Below, one piece after another: positions 59,867-64,000 of a stretch of DNA of 64,000 bases. The DNA is taken from the NCBI GenBank assembly GCA_023101885.1, contig JALPQD010000138.1, positions 2,782,542 to 2,846,541 on the forward strand, in the 5' to 3' direction. The notes under the pieces were generated by a model. That model was not told the origin of the DNA. It searched no databases and saw only the letters and a list, made by a program, of their open reading frames with translations. The translations under genes were made by a program, and so were the position numbers. Within the stretch, counting starts at the first letter, position 1, and every line of letters starts with the position of its first letter. The DNA is from Typhlomys cinereus. Lineage: Eukaryota; Chordata; Mammalia; Rodentia; Platacanthomyidae.

Positions 59867-60432
59867 GTTTAAGGAACATCTCAGACTCAGATGTGTCTGT
59901 GTATTTACACTGACCAAACCAGCCAGTTGGAGCCAACTCAGTAACAAAACCAGGCTCCATCTGAATGTTTGATACTGTGTTAGGCATCTTGATATCTTGT
60001 GAACATTTTGGCTCTTTCTAGAGAGGTCTGACCTAGCTGTAAGGAAACATACCTTTGTATACAGCTTAATGACACCATAGTTTGCCAAGAAGTCTTAATA
60101 ACACTTTCAAGAGCTCAAAAATCCAAGGGCTATTACTTAAACCACTGATTTCCAAAATAGCAGATTTCCTAATGTCACAATCGAGATAGCAATCCTAGGG
60201 GGCATTTTTATTGCCGCATATCGATTTTCTTGGGAAATCATAAATAAGTGTGTATTCAAAGGTCTATGCCCTGCGAGGTGCCCATACATTGAACTTGAAA
60301 TGCTTCCCTGATTGTTTCCTTGTTGATAACACTTGTATGCTTTCTCACGAAGTGATGCAAACTCTCTTATAAAGCATCTCTACCCCATAGTTAGCAACAA
60401 TCAGGCTACATGAAGGATACAGCTGAAATTAC

Positions 60433-60662
60433 CAGGCTCTGGTTCAAGCAGAAAGGGGCTGTTTGCAAGCTTTCTGGGAAGTAGTGGGGAGCTCCTTGTG
60501 TGGAATTGAACAAAGACTCCTGAAGCGTCTCCGTCTGAAGGTAGGAATCAAAGACCTGGTCCAGGCAGCTTGGATTTTCTTCACAGGAGACACAAGAGGA
60601 CAATTCTCTGGGTTGGAAATAATCGGGTGTGGAAGATACTGGTTCAGGCTCAAAATACAGTC
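60433..60662 (-). CDS. Pou2af3: Pou2af3 middle coding exon
   Basis: The acceptor TTCTCTTCTAG ends at 60663 and the donor GTAATTTC starts at 60432. It completes a Gly codon and encodes LYFEPEPVSSTPDYFQPREL, SSCVSCEENPSCLDQVFDSY, LQTETLQESLFNSTQGAPHY and FPESLQTAPFCLNQSL, 76 residues matching COLCA2. Where the human protein has Met (LQTEMHPEPL, the start of its 154-residue form as I recall), this sequence has Thr. The exon ends at a codon boundary. Confidence 0.95.
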
Positions 60663-62041
60663 CTAGAAGAGAACAGGAACAGATTTTTTTTTGGCTTAAA
60701 AATTGCAAAATGGATCTCAACCGAGTTTTTCTTGTAGACTCTGAATATTTACTATATTTAGGCCCAAAGGGTGCTTGTGAAATTCCAAAGTAAACCATTT
60801 AGGAATCTGGATGCTGAAATTATCCCAGTGAATTCAAGTGCCAGTGAAATGAAGCTGACTGCTGCATGCCAGTTGGCTGTCAACATGATCAGAGCAAAGA
60901 AAAGAAAGCGCGCGCGGGCCCAACTTCTATCTAAATGTCGCAGTGGATTGATTATCAGTGCAAGCTTCCATGGACTATAAAAGCACTGACCTGCAGCCTT
61001 TGTTGCAGGTCAAGAACATATCTCAGAAGGCACTGACGGATCCATCAGACACTCTGAGGAGGATTCCCGATGCTGAATTCTTGATTTAGGATTATGCTTT
61101 CCTAAACTTTTCACCTAGCAACCTCACTTTTTGAGGACAATGTTTTGAGACGTACTATCAACAGCTATGCAAGCTATACAAGCAATGGAAATACCTCAAA
61201 CACAGAGTACAAATGAACACCTCTTGTTCAGAATTACAAAAGACAAAACTATGTCTTCTTAGGGAGAGAATGTAAGCAAAAAAAAAAAAAAAAGTTGGTA
61301 GACAGCAAACAAGAGTCATTTGAAAAACATCATCTCCTTCCATGTCGGCACGAATAGCCCCTGATGTATGACAATTACTCTTAAAGATGAGAGGTTTTTC
61401 AGAGTGCCTGCTTAAAGGGGCTGCTGGACCTTGGAATTTGCTGAAGTCTCAAGTTCCTTTCAGGTTTACTTGGAGGGGATGGAACTAAGCACAGGCTTCT
61501 TCTGTAAGATCTCCTTAGACACAGCTGCTGAGCGGCGTAGGAAGGACTGTTTATGTAATAGAGTTATTCGTATTGGGCTGGGAAAACTTACACTCATTTG
61601 AGCTGCTTTCTGTGAAGAGGGTAAAAAGAAGAGGAGGGGAGCCCTGTGGGCTAGAAGCGACATGAACAAGAGCATAGCATTATCGGGGTGCTTCAGGATG
61701 TTCTCTATTCCATCTCAGAGCATACGGCGGGGGGAAGGGGAGAAGATAACAGGACCCTGGGAAAAAGAAAGTCCTGATTGACAAAGTTTAGCTAGTTGAG
61801 ATGAAGACCTGTAATGAATGTTAAGGACAGGGTCTTGGGACAGGACAGACAGCTGGGAATAGACAGCTCAGAAAGGAGATAAAACTTCACCCCTGTTTCC
61901 TTGCTGGGCTGATATTTGGAGTCACTATGCCTTTTTCACCTTCTGATTGGTTGGAGTCCAATGAAATGGTGGTGCTTCTCTTAACCCCCTGGATCAGGCA
62001 CTGAAAGACGCCTGAGATGGATCTTTGAAAGCTGTACTGAC
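60663..62041 (-). other. Pou2af3: Pou2af3 intron between 55-nt exon and middle exon
   Basis: 1.38 kb of largely unique sequence. No repeat other than an A-run (about 61278-61294) and no extra exon recognised. Confidence 0.85.
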
Positions 62042-62096
62042 CTGCTGAGGATGGCCGGATGGGATCTGAGAGGTAGATACTGGAGCTTCCGGACAG
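62042..62096 (-). CDS. Pou2af3: Pou2af3 55-nt coding exon
   Basis: The acceptor TTCTTGCTTTGCCAG ends at 62097 and the donor GTCAGTAC starts at 62041. It encodes LSGSSSIYLSDPIRPSSA plus the first base of Gly, matching the SGGSSVHLSDPVAPSSAG segment of human COLCA2. It enters in phase 0 and leaves in phase 1, in frame with the next exon. Confidence 0.9.
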
Positions 62097-63017
62097 CTGG
62101 CAAAGCAAGAACAGGACCATGAAGCAGGGAGAAACCCTGAGCCCCCACTCTGGGAAGGTGGGCAGGATATCCTGATGGAACAATACTTCTTTTGGTGCTA
62201 AGGTAAGCCAGTCTTTTTTTTTTTCTTTCCCCTAAGAACAGTTGTCTTCTTTCAACACAATCAATGTGATATTTTATTTAGATTCAATTTTTATGTTTGC
62301 TCACTTGCGGATTTTTTCCCCCACCACCAAGCTTCATGCTAAAATCTTATTAATTTTGGTAAAAGTCCATACAAACAGTTTTTGTTACAAAAAGATAGCA
62401 GTTCAAGAAAACAGCAATCTTCCCATTATGCTATTTATTTTATCATTAATCAAAAATAAAGTCGTTAACATTTATTTAACCCCATTATGTCTTAATCAAC
62501 AATTTTCCTCAAAGTTTGTATATACCACTTATTTTCTTAGTCCCAGGGATTCATTTTCCCTAAAGAAACAAATAGTAACAAAGTACAATTTTAATAAGTT
62601 TGTTAAATCTGAGTCACTAAAAATATTTGCACTTTTTTTTTTACTACTTATGAACTTAAGAAAAAAAATTCTTAAAGTAGTCAGTGAGTCAGAACCTATG
62701 AACATTTGAATTCAGGACTAGAAAAATATTTCAATTCTTTATATTTTTAAAAATGCTATTTTCTGTAAAAGTTGCTTTATTTATCACTGTGTCTAAGTTT
62801 GAGACTGATCTTTTTAACTGCTTACATTAAAGCTGCTTGCTTTTCCTAGTTGAATGGAAAATAATTATACTAACCCAGTACTTAAGACTTCTTTTTTTTT
62901 TTCCCCTTTAGATTTCAGGTGCTGGTTTTAAAGTTTAAAGAGACCAGCGTTGCTCTGGGATTCTGAGCTGGGAAGCCAAGTTTACCACACCTCTTTTGGG
63001 TTGCGGGGCATACTTAC
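62097..63017 (-). other. Pou2af3: Pou2af3 intron upstream of the 55-nt exon
   Basis: AT-rich, about 920 nt to the candidate alternative exon (longer to the OCA-peptide exon beyond the window). A 155-codon frame on the opposite strand (62242-62709) lies here. It is listed as a finding, not as a gene. Confidence 0.6.
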
Positions 63018-63056
63018 TTCTGTCCTCTGAGTGACTAAACAGGTACAACCAACCAT
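63018..63056 (-). CDS. Pou2af3: Candidate alternative first coding exon of Pou2af3
   Basis: On the minus strand an ATG at 63056-63054 opens MVGCTCLVTQRTE, followed by a strong donor (GAA then GTAAGTAT at 63017). The exon ends at a codon boundary, exactly the phase needed by the 55-nt exon. The result would be a 230-residue protein without the OCA peptide. The frame is also open further upstream (Met codons at about 63104 and 63212). Conservation of these 13 residues is unknown, so the ATG choice and even exon status are inference. Confidence 0.4.
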
Positions 63057-63079
63057 TGCTGAAGCTGGAGGTGGTGTAG

Positions 63080-63160
63080 ATTGTGAAAGTAATCCACGCT
63101 GTAATGTCATGAACCAGGAAGCTGGAAGCTTTACCAGCTCTTTATGCAAATATTTGGCTG
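63080..63160 (-). promoter_or_regulatory. Pou2af3: Candidate octamer/TATA-like promoter of Pou2af3
   Basis: Read on the minus strand: ATTTGCAT (63151-63144) runs directly into CATAAAGAG, a TATA-like variant. A start about 30 nt further on, near 63110, would leave a 5' UTR of about 55 nt before the ATG at 63056. The light-chain V promoters use ATTTGCAT in this orientation upstream of a TATA box, which makes the arrangement suggestive. Confidence 0.45.
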
Positions 63161-63539
63161 CAGCTTGAGCCCAAGAACTTGGAAGGACTGGGTTTTTAAA
63201 AATCCACTTCATTGTAGAGCTCGATTTAACCCCCTGCTTCCCCTGGATTGGCCCAGTTGCCTGCTTCTCTTTGTTACCCCGTTGTTATCTCCCAGAGGTA
63301 TGTTTACAATATCCTATTTGATATTATCTTTCTAGTCTTGGGTTCACTTTCTACTTTGCTCCAAGAATACAAAGAATGCCACCGCTCTTAGATTTCAAAC
63401 AGCACACAAATCCACAATGGCCAATTTATAAAAGCATATCAAGGCCATTTAAAAAAAATCCAAGAGTTAAAAAAAAGAAAGGTAAATTAAATCTTTTGAT
63501 AAGTGCTATTTCAAATTTCTCTGTAGGGAAAGTTAAAGA

Positions 63540-63541
<2 letters not shown>

Positions 63542-63592
<51 letters not shown>
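63542..63592. repeat. (GT)n microsatellite
   Basis: A near-pure GT run of about 45 bp, then GTATGTGTG. Confidence 0.95.
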
Positions 63593-63593
<1 letters not shown>

Positions 63594-64000
63594 ATTGATC
63601 TGGCTGAAAAAAAGTTTATTTTTAATTAAGTTTACCAGTCTGGCAAGTATAGTTTCTTTTGGCACAACTAGAGACCTGGCATTTGTCTTAATCTGTAGTT
63701 TCCAGTCATGGTTGCCTTCTTAACATTTCAAATTATGAATGCTACATTTACTTTGTGATGAATGAACTTAAGTTCTTCCTGCTTTGCAGGATTTGATACA
63801 ATTAATGTTCTCCTTGCAATAGTGTTTCCCAGAAGCATCCTTTAACAGCTGAAGAAGCTGGAATTATAGTTGTTACATTGTAAAGGTCCCCATGGAGGGG
63901 GTGTAAATTGTAAACGGTCCTCCTTTAGGATGAGATCTGTCATCCTTGTCAACAGATTACATACTCCAGTGGCAATCCTGGAATCCCAAGACCCTTCTTC
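63593..64000. other. Right edge, no exon recognised
   Basis: Unique sequence upstream (in transcript sense) of the candidate Pou2af3 alternative exon. No OCA-peptide coding text is found on the minus strand, so that exon must lie beyond the window. Confidence 0.6.

Larger units (their letters stand above)
58902..60432 (-). other. Pou2af3: Pou2af3 last intron
   Basis: 1.53 kb. It contains a B1 (59696-59866) and an octamer at 59465-59472. Donor GTAATTTC follows exon 60662-60433. No extra exon is seen. Confidence 0.85.
58245..63110 (-). other. Pou2af3: Pou2af3 (COLCA2/OCA-T2) gene, 3' part
   Basis: Three coding exons match COLCA2 and join in frame across canonical introns. A candidate alternative first exon precedes them. 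The family's coactivators pair with POU2F3 in tuft cells. The N-terminal OCA-peptide exon (a YQGVRVK-type sequence) was looked for on the minus strand up to 64000 and not found, so the gene continues past the right edge. It is convergent with Pou2af1, the same relative arrangement as I recall for human 11q23. Confidence 0.85.

Noticed and set aside
62097..64000. OCA-peptide exon of Pou2af3 (YQGVRVK-type) within the window
   Set aside because: I looked on the minus strand for codons of YQGVRVK and VKELL and found none. The exon should lie past 64000.

Overview
This is mammalian nuclear DNA, almost certainly from a rodent. It holds split genes with GT-AG introns, ID-, B1- and B4-type SINEs, 5'-truncated L1 copies with rodent-style polypurine 3' ends, old MIR relics and many long (CA)n/(GT)n microsatellites. 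The most abundant SINE has a tRNA-derived head like that of B2 but a different body, ending in (CA)n. The murid/cricetid B2 tail was not seen. That argues against mouse, rat or hamster and fits another rodent lineage; a jerboa-like (dipodoid) species is my guess, not a demonstrated fact.

Two genes can be read with confidence, and they are paralogues. Pou2af1 (OCA-B/BOB.1/OBF-1), the B-cell coactivator of OCT1/OCT2, lies on the + strand. Its five coding exons are 6895-6910, 27926-28056, 29318-29360, 29462-29727 and 32346-32657, and they join in frame to 255 residues ending in LSVEGF. A candidate CRE and TATA-like promoter lies just upstream, and a repeat-bearing 3' UTR runs to a likely poly(A) signal at 34634. 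Pou2af3 (COLCA2/OCA-T2), a POU2F3 coactivator of tuft cells, lies on the - strand. Coding exons at 62096-62042, 60662-60433 and 58901-58533 are clear. A further candidate first exon at about 63018-63110 carries an ATG in frame with them and sits just downstream of an octamer/TATA-like element. The exon for the family's N-terminal OCA peptide is not in the window and should lie beyond 64000.

Layout: 1-6720 is upstream sequence with old L1, SINE and possible retropseudogene fragments. 6720-34655 is Pou2af1, with a 21 kb repeat-rich first intron. 34655-58245 is about 23.6 kb of intergenic DNA between the two convergent genes, dominated by SINEs, MIRs, L1 ends and microsatellites. 58245 to the right edge is Pou2af3.

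Both products are coactivators of POU factors that bind the octamer ATGCAAAT. By hand scan I count 11 exact octamers in 64 kb, against roughly 3 expected from base composition. One is at the candidate Pou2af3 promoter and three form a 3.2 kb cluster between the genes. This suggests an auto- or cross-regulatory octamer circuit, which is inference.
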